64,000 bases of DNA from Bog-473 sp963783245 (GTDB lineage Bacteria > Actinomycetota > Acidimicrobiia > Acidimicrobiales > RAAP-2). Both the position numbers and the translations under genes were made by a program. Below the pieces are notes generated by a model. It ran no database searches and was not told where the DNA came from. It worked only from the letters and a program-made list of their open reading frames with translations. Location of the stretch: NCBI GenBank assembly GCA_963783245.1, contig CAWAMS010000006.1, positions 62,001 through 126,000 of the forward strand, written 5' to 3'. Each line of letters opens with the position of its first letter. Within the stretch, counting starts at the first letter, position 1. Shown here piece by piece: positions 51,391 to 60,056 of this stretch.

Positions 51391-52308
51391 GTGACCGACC
51401 TTCGGTTGGCTCTCTGTCAATCCGCCGCTGGGGGCGATCCACAAGCCAACCTGGAAAAGGGATTGGCCCTGTGTGCCAGAGCCGCCGAAGAGGGAGCGGA
51501 CGTCGCACTACTCCCGGAGATGTGGCAGATCGGCTACGCCCCGTGCCCGGATGACGAGGCAGGACGAGAGCGGTGGCGGGAGATGGCCATCGACCGTGAC
51601 GATCCATGGGTGCGCGCATTCAGAAGGGCCGCGTCCGACCTCAACATGGCGATACTGACGACGTTCCTGGAGCAGTGGCCTGGTTCCCCGCGGAACACCG
51701 CCCTGCTCATCGACCGTGATGGCCACGACGTTCTTTGCTACGCCAAGGTGCACACGTGTGACTGGGGAATGGAGAGAGCCCTGACGCCCGGAGACTCCTT
51801 CGAGGTCGCTCGGCTCTACCTTGACCGCGGGTCCGTCGACGTCGGCGTCATGATCTGCGCCGACCGGGAGTTCCCCGAGTCAGCGCGTGAACTGATGCTC
51901 GGCGGGGCTGAGCTCATTCTGGTGCCGAACGCATGTCCAATGGCCGGTGAGCGGACCTCTCAGCTTCGGTCCCGTGCGTTTGAAAATATGACCGCTATCG
52001 CGACGGTGAATTATGCGGCCCCCGATCAGGACGGCCATTCCAGCGTGTTCGACGGGATGGTGTTCGATACGAAGGGTCACCCGAATGGGCAACCTCGCGA
52101 CCAGCTCATTCTTGAGGCAGGTGATGGCGAGGACGTCTACCTTGCCACCCTCGATCTGGATGCGCTCAGGGAGTACCGAGGGCGCGAGGCGATGGGGGAT
52201 GCCTACCGCAAACCCAGTGCCTACAGACGTTTGGTCGCAGACGAACACCGCGTGCCGGTCTTCGATCGCCCCGATGCGCGCAGAGGAACCGTGATCACCG
52301 AAGGCTGA
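51391..52308 (+). CDS. Carbon-nitrogen hydrolase (nitrilase superfamily)
   Basis: 305 aa. The Glu-Lys-Cys triad is visible: Glu in ALLPEMWQIG, Lys in CYAKVHTCDW and Cys in VMICADREFPE. NCP-like and ENMTAIATVNYA segments complete the fold. Members hydrolyse amides or nitriles, for instance N-carbamoyl amino acids or putrescine. GTG start. The substrate is unknown. Confidence 0.9.
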   Translation: MTDLRLALCQSAAGGDPQANLEKGLALCARAAEEGADVALLPEMWQIGYAPCPDDEAGRERWREMAIDRDDPWVRAFRRAASDLNMAILTTFLEQWPGSPRNTALLIDRDGHDVLCYAKVHTCDWGMERALTPGDSFEVARLYLDRGSVDVGVMICADREFPESARELMLGGAELILVPNACPMAGERTSQLRSRAFENMTAIATVNYAAPDQDGHSSVFDGMVFDTKGHPNGQPRDQLILEAGDGEDVYLATLDLDALREYRGREAMGDAYRKPSAYRRLVADEHRVPVFDRPDARRGTVITEG

Positions 52309-52382
52309 CCGTTGGCGGTCAACCAAAGCCCTTCAGTGCAGGCGGTAGCATCGGTTCCCATTCGAAGGTTCGAGGAGGCGCT

Positions 52383-53210
52383 GTGGCTGAGGGCGATCAG
52401 GACGACCCGGTCCCCGCTTCCGGTGGGAGCGTGAGTGAACCGACCGGTGCGCAACAGTCGCCCCAGGACGCCGTTCCACCCGCCCCTTCTGGCGCGGGTT
52501 GGATGCCCGGACCACCGCCGATGCCGTCCTCTGCACGCGCGTACAACAGCTGGTCGCACCGACGCGAGACGGACTACATCTTCAGCTATTGGACTGCGCT
52601 CGGCTGGACCATCCTCACGTTCGGAATCTACGGTTTGTATGTCTTCTACCAATTGGTCCGGCGGATGCGCGACCACAATGCGCGCAGAGTCGAATTTCTT
52701 GATGCCGCCCTTGCCTTCGGGTGGGAGGAGGCAGGCCGGCGGGGGCTCCAGGAGGAGCTGACGCCATCGTTCCAACGGGCCAGTGCCCACATGGACGTGC
52801 TCAGACGCATGAACGGCGACTTCCGGGATCCCGTCATCTGGCTGGTGTTGGCGATAGTCGCACGCGGCATCGTGGAGATCATCGCCTTCGTGTTGTTGGA
52901 CAAAGACCTGGTGAACCACGATCGCGCCGAGGTGGGCGTGGAGTACGAGCTCTCACTGATATTCCGTCGCTTCGGTCAACCGGTTCCCGAACCCGATCAG
53001 GCTCGGGTAAAGGGCGAGAACAACTACGTCGGTCGCATCGTGGCCACCGTTTTTTCGTTCGGTATCTATGTCTTCTGGTGGTACTACAACCAGATGACCG
53101 ACCCCAACCGTCACTTCGAGGCCAACTGGCTCCAAGAGGACACCGTGGTTGCCGCCATACGGGCGCTGAGTAGTCCCCCACCACCGCCCCTGACCGTGCA
53201 AGATCGTTGA
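52383..53210 (+). CDS. DUF4234-family membrane protein
   Basis: 275 aa. A Pro-rich cytosolic start leads to a helical core: TDYIFSYWTALGWTILTFGIYGLYVFYQLVRRM, a soluble helix with LQEELTPSFQRASAHMDVLR, WLVLAIVARGIVEIIAFVL and finally VATVFSFGIYVFWWYYNQM. This is the DUF4234 pattern of repeated FGIYxxYW helices. Function unknown. GTG start at 52383. Confidence 0.8.
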   Translation: MAEGDQDDPVPASGGSVSEPTGAQQSPQDAVPPAPSGAGWMPGPPPMPSSARAYNSWSHRRETDYIFSYWTALGWTILTFGIYGLYVFYQLVRRMRDHNARRVEFLDAALAFGWEEAGRRGLQEELTPSFQRASAHMDVLRRMNGDFRDPVIWLVLAIVARGIVEIIAFVLLDKDLVNHDRAEVGVEYELSLIFRRFGQPVPEPDQARVKGENNYVGRIVATVFSFGIYVFWWYYNQMTDPNRHFEANWLQEDTVVAAIRALSSPPPPPLTVQDR

Positions 53211-53348
53211 CCTGAGATTGCGCTGAGCGTGGCGCGGTCGTGGCTACTTCTCCATCGCTCCAGCCATGACCGAGCGCAGAAAGCCCGCCTCTGCCGACCC
53301 CGTTATCAACCTCCGTTGCCGGACCTGCGCCAGCTAACCTGACCCGCT

Positions 53349-54194
53349 ATGACGCCCCAGGAAGACCTGCAACACCAAGCTGACGCCCTGATGTGGTTTC
53401 ACACCATCGACTTGGGCGGTGGAGTGGTGACCAAGGGCATCGGCGTGCAGCCACGCGGCGCCGAGATACTTCCCGACGTGACCGGGCGCAGTGTCATCGA
53501 CATCGGGGCGTGGGACGGCAAGTACTCCTTCTTGGCCGAGCAGGGCGGTGCCAGTCGGGTGGTCGCTCTCGACCACTACGCGTGGGGCGTCGACTTCGTC
53601 GCCCGGGGTACCTATTGGAACGAGTGCTTCGCAAACGGCACCTTGCCCGACCATGCGCGCGACCTCACGGACTTCTGGCAGCCCGAGCTTCCAGGACGAC
53701 GTGGATTCGAATTCGCCAAGTCGGCCCTGGACTCGAAGGTGGAGCCCGTCGTGGCCGACTTCGCCACGACCGATCTCGAACCGCTCGGCTCTTTCGACGT
53801 CGTCCTCTACCTCGGCGTGCTGTACCACATGAAGGAACCACTGACGTGCCTCGAGCGCGTTCGTTCCATCACCAAAGAGGTGGCGGTGATCGAGACCGAA
53901 GCCGTGCATCTGACCAACCTCGACCACGACCGGCTTCTCCAATTCCATGCGGGTAGCGAAGTGCAAGCCGATTTCGGGAACTGGTACGTCCCGACGCTCG
54001 AGTGCCTGCACGCCCTGTGCCGGGCCGCCGGATTTTCCACTGTCCGTACCATCGAGGGTCCACCGGCAGTGCCCGCCCCGCGCCGCGAGTCACTGCGCAC
54101 CCGCGTCGGCCGTCGCATCGGCGGCATACCGCGCACCGATCTCGCCTCTGCGCCGAGCGCCAACTACAGGGCCGTGGTGCACGCGTACGTCTGA
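53349..54194 (+). CDS. Methyltransferase, DUF1698/CmoB-like
   Basis: 281 aa. SVIDIGAWDGKYSFLAEQGGASRVVALDHYAWG is motif I with the AWDGxYS pattern typical of DUF1698. FDVVLYLGVLYHMKEPLTCLERVRSIT is motif IV. Homologues in other bacteria act on tRNA wobble uridine or on small molecules; here the substrate is unknown. Confidence 0.88.
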   Translation: MTPQEDLQHQADALMWFHTIDLGGGVVTKGIGVQPRGAEILPDVTGRSVIDIGAWDGKYSFLAEQGGASRVVALDHYAWGVDFVARGTYWNECFANGTLPDHARDLTDFWQPELPGRRGFEFAKSALDSKVEPVVADFATTDLEPLGSFDVVLYLGVLYHMKEPLTCLERVRSITKEVAVIETEAVHLTNLDHDRLLQFHAGSEVQADFGNWYVPTLECLHALCRAAGFSTVRTIEGPPAVPAPRRESLRTRVGRRIGGIPRTDLASAPSANYRAVVHAYV

Positions 54195-54213
54195 GACGGC
54201 CGTGCGGGTCGCC

Positions 54214-55458
54214 TCAGCTGGCGTTGGCGGTCGAGGTACCAGGAATGTCCGTACCGCAGAACGGTTGTTTCGAGACCAGTGCGAAGCCGCTCTTCTCAGC
54301 CCGCAGATACCATCCGCATGCCGGCGAGGTGTCATGCCCGAAATTCGTGGAGTAGTCGAGCGGTACCGGCAGCAGTCCATTGCCGTTGTAGGACTTCACG
54401 TTGCGCAGGACCTTGATCGTGGCCGCCGGCGTGGGGTTCTTGCCGGCTCCCAGGAGACCCTTGATCATCAGGTCTGCTCCCACCCAGGCTTCGTATTCGT
54501 TGAGCGTGGGAAAGCGTGACTTCGAGAAGTGGTCGTACTTGATCAGCGCGGCCTGCATCGCCGTGGTCCCGGCATTGGGGGCGGCAAAGGGGCGGAATTC
54601 CGTGTCGAAATAGTCGCCCTGCAACTGCGACCAGGCCGGTGAGGTGATGGCACTGGGCTCATACCCGGTCGGGAACACCACGGCCTTCAGTGGTACCCCC
54701 GCTTGTCGCATGGCGGTCGCCATGGCGAAGTTCGAGCTGTCGACCATCCCGGCGTAGAGACCGGTGATGTGGGCAGCCTTGGCCGCCAGGGCCTCGGGGC
54801 CGAAGGCCACGCTTCCGAACGGCACCGAGATGTCGAGGATTCCCTGCTTTCCGCCGGCGTGGACCACGGAGCGAACGGTGGAGATGGCCGACCGGCTCGA
54901 GGAGGGCGAAATGCCGTACCCGTAGGAGCCGACGACCGATCCCCCGTGCGACGTCAGGAACTTTCCGATCTGCGTGTTGACGGGGTAGCTCGGGTCGATG
55001 CTCCCGGTGTCCGACGCGAACATGTTCGTGTAGGGCTGGGTGCCCCATTCGGGCCCGTCGGACGACGCTCCCGTTACCGGCAGATGGGCCTGATAGGCGA
55101 ACTTCGCGCCCTCGAAGAACAGGGCGCTCACCGCGACGATCCCGCTGACACCCTTGGAGATGACACTCTGGACGGCTGTCGGGTCCACAGCCGGGCTCGT
55201 CTGGTCGTCTTCGACGACGGTCTTGATCTGGTGGCCGTTGATACCGCCCTGGGCGTTCTGCACGTCGATGCGCGCCATGAATGCCCCCGGCACACCCTTG
55301 TACTCGGGACCGGCGGGACCGGTGCACGAACAGATCAAGCCGATGGTGATCGGCGAGCTCGCGGCGGCACCGGCCGGCGAACTGACGGCACTCAGCGTCC
55401 CGGTCACACCGACAGCGGCGGCCATTGCCGCCAACAACCGCGTTCCCCTGAAGCGCAT
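54214..55458 (-). CDS. Branched-chain amino acid-type ABC transporter substrate-binding protein
   Basis: 414 aa. A signal peptide (LLAAMAAAVGVTGTLSA) precedes the Peripla_BP_6 fold: ITIGLICSCTGPAG, INGHQIKTVVEDDQTSP, VSGIVAVSALFFEG and a final CGWYLRAEKSGFALVSKQPFCG. It binds a small ligand for import and differs from the fragment at 1-446. It diverges from an amidohydrolase-CoA-transferase operon, so its ligand may be an aromatic or CoA-activated acid. No permease lies beside it; the LivHMG fusion at 33986-36742 could be a partner. Confidence 0.9.
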   Translation of the reverse strand: MRFRGTRLLAAMAAAVGVTGTLSAVSSPAGAAASSPITIGLICSCTGPAGPEYKGVPGAFMARIDVQNAQGGINGHQIKTVVEDDQTSPAVDPTAVQSVISKGVSGIVAVSALFFEGAKFAYQAHLPVTGASSDGPEWGTQPYTNMFASDTGSIDPSYPVNTQIGKFLTSHGGSVVGSYGYGISPSSSRSAISTVRSVVHAGGKQGILDISVPFGSVAFGPEALAAKAAHITGLYAGMVDSSNFAMATAMRQAGVPLKAVVFPTGYEPSAITSPAWSQLQGDYFDTEFRPFAAPNAGTTAMQAALIKYDHFSKSRFPTLNEYEAWVGADLMIKGLLGAGKNPTPAATIKVLRNVKSYNGNGLLPVPLDYSTNFGHDTSPACGWYLRAEKSGFALVSKQPFCGTDIPGTSTANAS

Positions 55459-55497
55459 GACGACTCCCCCCCTGCTCTCACAACGTGCGTTCGGGTT

Positions 55498-55525
55498 ACA
55501 CTACGTGATTGAAAGTGATTGTCAA
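55498..55525 (-). promoter_or_regulatory. Promoter candidate of the substrate-binding gene
   Basis: Read on the minus strand: TTGACA (55525-55520), 16 nt, TAGTGT (55503-55498). The minus-35 box overlaps an imperfect ATTG-x-CAAT palindrome. Placed in the 115-nt divergent region to the amidohydrolase gene, it could be bound by the MarR protein encoded at 58084-58500. Confidence 0.45.
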
Positions 55526-55573
55526 TTGATTTCGTTTCCACGGGACCACGGGATCAGGACAGAAGGGTGGGGA

Positions 55574-56854
55574 ATGGCCATGGACATGGACGATCTGATT
55601 CTGGTGAGCGTGGACGACCACGTGATCGAGCCACCGAACATGTTCGAGGACTTCGTCCCGGCCAAGTACCGCGATCGTGCCCCGAAACTGGTGAACGACG
55701 AGATCGGCGAGAAGTGGGTCTTCGGCGAGGGCGAGGCACGCAACGTCGGCCTGAACGCCGTGGCCGGGCGGGTGCCCGAGGAGTACGGCCTGGAGCCGAC
55801 CACCTTCAAGGAGATCCGGATCGGCTGCTTCGACGTCGACGAGCGGGTCAAGGACATGGATGCCAACGGCGTGCTCGGCTCGCTGAATTTCCCGTCGATG
55901 GCGCGGTTTTGCGGCCAGTTCTTCGCTTCGCGTGCCCAGCAGGACCCCGACCTCGCGCTGGCGGTGTTGCAGGCCTACAACGACTGGCACATCGACGCCT
56001 GGTGCGGCGCCCACCCCGAACGGTTCATTCCCTGCACGATCCCGCCGATCTGGGACCCGGAGCTGATGGCGGCCGAAGTCCACCGCACCGTCGCCAAAGG
56101 GTCCCACTGCGTCAGCTTCTCCATGAACCCGCACGCCCTGGGGCTCCCGTCGCTCCATGGCGACCACTGGGATCCTTTCTGGGCCGCGTGCGACGAGACC
56201 GACACGGTCGTGACGCTCCACATCGGCTCGGGCGGATTGGAGGTGACGACGTCACCGGACGCACCGATGAACGTCCGCATCACCTGCTCGGGTATCAACA
56301 TCTACCCCACCGCGGCCGATCTGGTGTGGTCCCCCATCTTCCAGAAGTTCAAGAACGTGAAGGTCGCCCTGGCCGAGGGCGGGGTCGGCTGGATCCCCTA
56401 CTTCCTCGAGCGCATCGATTACACCTACGAGCACCACAAGGCGTGGACCGAGCCGAAGCTCGGGGGCAGGCTCCCCAGCGAGATCTTCCGCGAGCGCATC
56501 ATCACGTGCTTCATCGTCGACAAGTTCGGCCTGGGCAGCCTCGGCGCCATGAACGAGGACATGGTGGCGTGGGAATGCGACTACCCCCACTCCGACACCA
56601 CGTGGCCGCGCTCCCCCGAGGTGGTCTGGGACAGCGTCCAGGGCCTGACGGACGAGCAGATCAACAAGATCACCCACGCCAACGCCATGCGCCTCTTCTC
56701 GTTCGACCCCTTCGCCACCCGACCGCGTGAGCTGTGCACCGTCGGCGCGCTGCGCCAGCAAGCCGCGGGCCGCGACGTCTCCAACGTCTCGCACGGCATG
56801 AAGGAGCGGCGCATCACCACGCTCGGCGAATTCGTCGGCGCGGCCAAGCGCTGA
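55574..56854 (+). CDS. Amidohydrolase-family protein (COG2159-like)
   Basis: 426 aa from ATG 55574. VSVDDHVIEPPNMFEDFVPAKY is the N-terminal motif of metal-dependent amidohydrolase_2 proteins, and LAEGGVGWIPYFLERIDYTYEHH and WECDYPHSDTTWP carry the late His/Asp ligands. Members decarboxylate or hydrolyse aromatic or cyclic acids. Followed by a CoA-transferase (9-nt gap) and a MarR gene, suggesting breakdown of a CoA-linked acid. Confidence 0.88.
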   Translation: MAMDMDDLILVSVDDHVIEPPNMFEDFVPAKYRDRAPKLVNDEIGEKWVFGEGEARNVGLNAVAGRVPEEYGLEPTTFKEIRIGCFDVDERVKDMDANGVLGSLNFPSMARFCGQFFASRAQQDPDLALAVLQAYNDWHIDAWCGAHPERFIPCTIPPIWDPELMAAEVHRTVAKGSHCVSFSMNPHALGLPSLHGDHWDPFWAACDETDTVVTLHIGSGGLEVTTSPDAPMNVRITCSGINIYPTAADLVWSPIFQKFKNVKVALAEGGVGWIPYFLERIDYTYEHHKAWTEPKLGGRLPSEIFRERIITCFIVDKFGLGSLGAMNEDMVAWECDYPHSDTTWPRSPEVVWDSVQGLTDEQINKITHANAMRLFSFDPFATRPRELCTVGALRQQAAGRDVSNVSHGMKERRITTLGEFVGAAKR

Positions 56855-56863
56855 GCGTTCCGC

Positions 56864-58084
56864 GTGTCGGCTCCACTCAGCGGTGTGCGCATCCTCGAGG
56901 TGGCGTCGCACGTGTTCGTCCCGATGTCCGGTGCGGTCCTGTCGGAGTGGGGTGCCGATGTCATCAAGATCGAGCACCCCGAGACGGGCGACCCCTACCG
57001 GGGATTGGTCACCGCGGGGTTGCACAAGCTCCACGGTGGGATCGATCCGCAGTTCCAGTCCACCAACCGGGGGAAGCGTTCAGTCGGGCTCGACCTCAAG
57101 CATCCCGAGGGCCGACGCCTCCTGGGTCGTCTGCTCGAGAACACCGACGTGTTCGTGACGAACCTGCGGGCCGACACCCGCCGCACGCTGTGCATCGACG
57201 TCGACGACGTCCGTGCCGACAATCCGTCCCTGATCTATGTGCGCGGCACGGCGTTCGGCTCCCGCGGGCCTGACGCCAACCGCGGCGGCTACGACGCCGG
57301 TGCGTACTGGGCCCGCACCGGCATGCAGCACGTCTTCACGCAACCCGGCGCGGAATGGCCCGCCGGTCCACGACCGGCCTTCGGCGACGTGGTGGGTGGT
57401 CTCACCATCGCCGGGGCGATCTCCACGGCCCTCTACCGCCGGGCCACGACCGGCGAGCCCTCCGTCGTCGACGTGTCGCTGCTGGCGGCCGGTATGTGGC
57501 AGGTACAGATCGACATCGTGAACGCATGTCTCGACGACGAGGGGCACCCGCGTGCATTCGGGAGCCGCTACGAGGCCTGGAACCCCCTGATGATGCCGTA
57601 CCGCACCAGTGACGGGCGCTTCATCAACCTCCAGATGCTCTCCCCGGATCGCTACTGGCCCGATCTCTGCCGGGCGCTCGGGGTCCCCGAGATGGCGACC
57701 GATCCACGCTTCCACAGCATGGACACGCGCCGCGAGAACGCCCGTGACTGCGTGCTCCGGTTGGAGGAGATCTTCGCCGGGCGCGACTTCGACGCGTGGC
57801 GGCACGTCCTGACGCACGAGTTCGAAGGCGAGTGGGTGGCGACCCAGAGTCCCCACGACATGGCCGGCGATCCCCAGGTCCAGGCCAACAGCTACATCGC
57901 CGAGGTGGAGATGGCCAATGGCACGACGTTGCCCATGGTGACGCCACCGGTCCAGTTCGACGAGGAGCCGGGCCGGCCCACCCGTGCCCCCGAACACGGT
58001 GAGCACACCGAGACGGTGCTGCTCGACCTCGGCCTGACGTGGGAAGAGATCGACGCGCTCAAAGCGGAACGAGCGATCCTCTAG
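56864..58084 (+). CDS. Family III CoA-transferase (CaiB/BaiF-like)
   Basis: 406 aa from GTG 56864. ILEVASHVFVPMSGAVLSEWGADVIKIEHPETGDPYRG is the family start. NRGKRSVGLDLKHPEGRRLL, FVTNLR and the DAGAYWARTGM region with its catalytic Asp follow. It transfers CoA between carboxylic acids. It pairs with the amidohydrolase and a MarR regulator, whose start overlaps its stop (TAGTG). Confidence 0.9.
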   Translation: MSAPLSGVRILEVASHVFVPMSGAVLSEWGADVIKIEHPETGDPYRGLVTAGLHKLHGGIDPQFQSTNRGKRSVGLDLKHPEGRRLLGRLLENTDVFVTNLRADTRRTLCIDVDDVRADNPSLIYVRGTAFGSRGPDANRGGYDAGAYWARTGMQHVFTQPGAEWPAGPRPAFGDVVGGLTIAGAISTALYRRATTGEPSVVDVSLLAAGMWQVQIDIVNACLDDEGHPRAFGSRYEAWNPLMMPYRTSDGRFINLQMLSPDRYWPDLCRALGVPEMATDPRFHSMDTRRENARDCVLRLEEIFAGRDFDAWRHVLTHEFEGEWVATQSPHDMAGDPQVQANSYIAEVEMANGTTLPMVTPPVQFDEEPGRPTRAPEHGEHTETVLLDLGLTWEEIDALKAERAIL

Positions 58085-58500
58085 TGGCGGAGCCCGGCAG
58101 CGTCCTGTGGTTGATGAAGCACGCCTTCGCGTTGCAGCGCCGCAGCGTCGAAGACGCCATGCGCGCCCACGGCATCACCGCCACGCAGGCCGGCGTGCTG
58201 ACCCAACTGCACGCGTCGCCCGGCCTGTCCAGTTCCGACATGGCACGGCGGCTGATCATCACCCCCCAAGCGGTCATGGCCGCCGTGAGCGCGCTCGAGA
58301 AGCTGGCCCTCCTCGAGCGGTCCGACGACCCCAATCACGGGCGCATCCGGCGGTGCTTCCTGACCGAGGAGGGCGAGCGCGTCGCCCGGGCGTGCGAGAA
58401 CGATGCACAAGAGGTCGAAGAGAAGCTCCTCGCCGCGTTCGACGACGAGCAACGGCGCACCTACGCCGAGCTGCTGTCGCTCTTCGTCCGGGAGCGCTGA
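58084..58500 (+). CDS. MarR-family transcriptional regulator
   Basis: 138 aa from GTG 58084, which shares a G with the stop of the CoA-transferase gene. The helix-turn-helix and wing are TATQAGVLTQLHASPGLSSSDMARRLIITPQAVMAAVSALEKLALLERSDDPNHGR. It probably controls the upstream operon by sensing a phenolic or CoA-linked compound. A possible target is at 55498-55525. Confidence 0.88.
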   Translation: MAEPGSVLWLMKHAFALQRRSVEDAMRAHGITATQAGVLTQLHASPGLSSSDMARRLIITPQAVMAAVSALEKLALLERSDDPNHGRIRRCFLTEEGERVARACENDAQEVEEKLLAAFDDEQRRTYAELLSLFVRER

Positions 58501-58524
58501 GCAGACGGCTCGGACGTTGACGAC

Positions 58525-59130
58525 TCAGACGTCGTCGGGGCCCACCTCGCCGTGCACGCCGAGCGCGGCCTGCAGGTCGGACTCGAACTCGCCGGCCACC
58601 TCGGGACCGGGTAGGAAGTCCTCGACGGGTGGGAGCTGGGAAAGGGCATCGAGCCCGAGCCGCTCCAAGAAGAGGTCGGTGGTCCCGTAGAGCGCGGGCT
58701 GGCCCGGTCCATCGGCGCGCCCGACCACCTCGATGTAACCCCGCTGCTCGAGCAGCCGCGTCACGCCGTCGACGTTCACTCCCCGCAACGACGAGATCTG
58801 CCCGCGGGACACCGGCTGGCGGTACGCCACGATGGCCAGTGTCTCGAGGGCGGCCGTCGACAGCCGGTGTGAGACGTCGCGGTTGGCGAAGCGCTCGACA
58901 TAGGGAGCGAGATCGGGATGGGTCTGCAGGCGGGCCCCTCCGGCGATGCGGGCCAGGACGAAGCCGCGACCCTCGGCCACGTAGCCGTCGGCCAACACCG
59001 TCAGCACGTCGTCGATCCGCTCCACCGGCTCTTCGAGCAGCTCGGCCAGCAAGCCGGGCAAGACCGGCTCCACCGCCACGAAGAGGACGGCCTCTATGGC
59101 GCGGGCGAGCTCGTCATTCTCCATGGTCAT
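58525..59130 (-). CDS. scpB: Segregation and condensation protein B
   Basis: 201 aa. IEAVLFVAVEPVLPGLLAELL, VERFANRDVSHRLSTAALETLAIVAYRQPVSRGQISSLRGVNVDGVTRLLEQRG and LYGTTDLFLERLGL are the ScpB winged-helix pattern. It binds ScpA and the Smc head in the condensin complex that organises chromosomes. The gap to scpA is 12 nt. Confidence 0.95.
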   Translation of the reverse strand: MTMENDELARAIEAVLFVAVEPVLPGLLAELLEEPVERIDDVLTVLADGYVAEGRGFVLARIAGGARLQTHPDLAPYVERFANRDVSHRLSTAALETLAIVAYRQPVSRGQISSLRGVNVDGVTRLLEQRGYIEVVGRADGPGQPALYGTTDLFLERLGLDALSQLPPVEDFLPGPEVAGEFESDLQAALGVHGEVGPDDV

Positions 59131-59142
59131 CCTCCGGCCTGG

Positions 59143-59955
59143 TCATCCCTCGTAATCGTCGATCTCGAGGCCCGACATTTCGCCGAGGCCCCGGCCGCTC
59201 GTCACGCCGGCCAGGACGGCGTCGTTCTCCAGCCAATCGATCTCCAGATCGCCGAAGGTCCGGCCCTGGCCGAGAGTGACCCGGCCCATCTTGCACAGCT
59301 CCAACAGGGCCAGGAAGCGCACGATGACCTCCATACGCGTGGTGCAGCCCTCGACCAGGGTGCGGAACGACGTGGACCGGTCCCCTCGGGGCAGGGCGAT
59401 CAGCGTGGACACGGCCTCGGAGACGGACACCGTGTCCACGGTCACGTGGGACAGGTCCACCCGGGGCACCGGGCGCTCGGCTGCACCCCGCAGATAGGCC
59501 TGCGCCAGTTCCTCGGGCGTGACCCCGGCCAGGAGGTCGGGGGCGTGCACGGCGAAGTCCGGGGGGAGGCCGACCTCTCGGGGAATGGAACGGGCGGCGA
59601 TCTCGGTCATGGTGGCGAAGACGTCGGCGGCGGCGGCGTAGGCCCGGCACTCGAGCAGGCGGGCCAGGAGCAGGTCGCGCTCCTCCCACCCGATCAGCTC
59701 GTCATCGTCGTCCGCGCTCTCGCGCCCCGGGAGCAGCTTCTGGGATTTCAGCTCAATCAGGATCGCCGCCATCAGGAGGAACTCCGAGAGCTGGTTGAAA
59801 TCGATCCGGTCCCGCTGCTCGGTCAGCACCTGGACGAACCCGTCGACGATGGGCAGCAGCGGAATATCCAGCACATCGACCTCGTGGGAGGACACCAGGT
59901 GCAGCAGGAGGTCGATCGGGCCCTCGAACGTGGGCGTGGACACGGCGTACGTCAC
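59143..59955 (-). CDS. scpA: Segregation and condensation protein A
   Basis: 270 aa from GTG 59955. TPTFEGPIDLLLHLVSSHEVDVLDIPLLPIVDGFV and FLLMAAILIELKSQKLLPG form the kleisin N-terminus; RMEVIVRFLALLELCKMGRVTLGQ is the C-terminal winged helix. It links the Smc heads. An extra upstream open frame is Arg-rich and probably not translated. rluB, the usual third gene, lies 58 kb away. Confidence 0.93.
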   Translation of the reverse strand: MTYAVSTPTFEGPIDLLLHLVSSHEVDVLDIPLLPIVDGFVQVLTEQRDRIDFNQLSEFLLMAAILIELKSQKLLPGRESADDDDELIGWEERDLLLARLLECRAYAAAADVFATMTEIAARSIPREVGLPPDFAVHAPDLLAGVTPEELAQAYLRGAAERPVPRVDLSHVTVDTVSVSEAVSTLIALPRGDRSTSFRTLVEGCTTRMEVIVRFLALLELCKMGRVTLGQGRTFGDLEIDWLENDAVLAGVTSGRGLGEMSGLEIDDYEG

Positions 59956-60056
59956 ACCTCGACGATACCGAAACCCCCGCCCGGATCCGTGCACCCCCCG
60001 AAGGCCCAGCCCAACACGTCCGGACCCCCGGGACAGGCGACCTACCATGGCGACCC

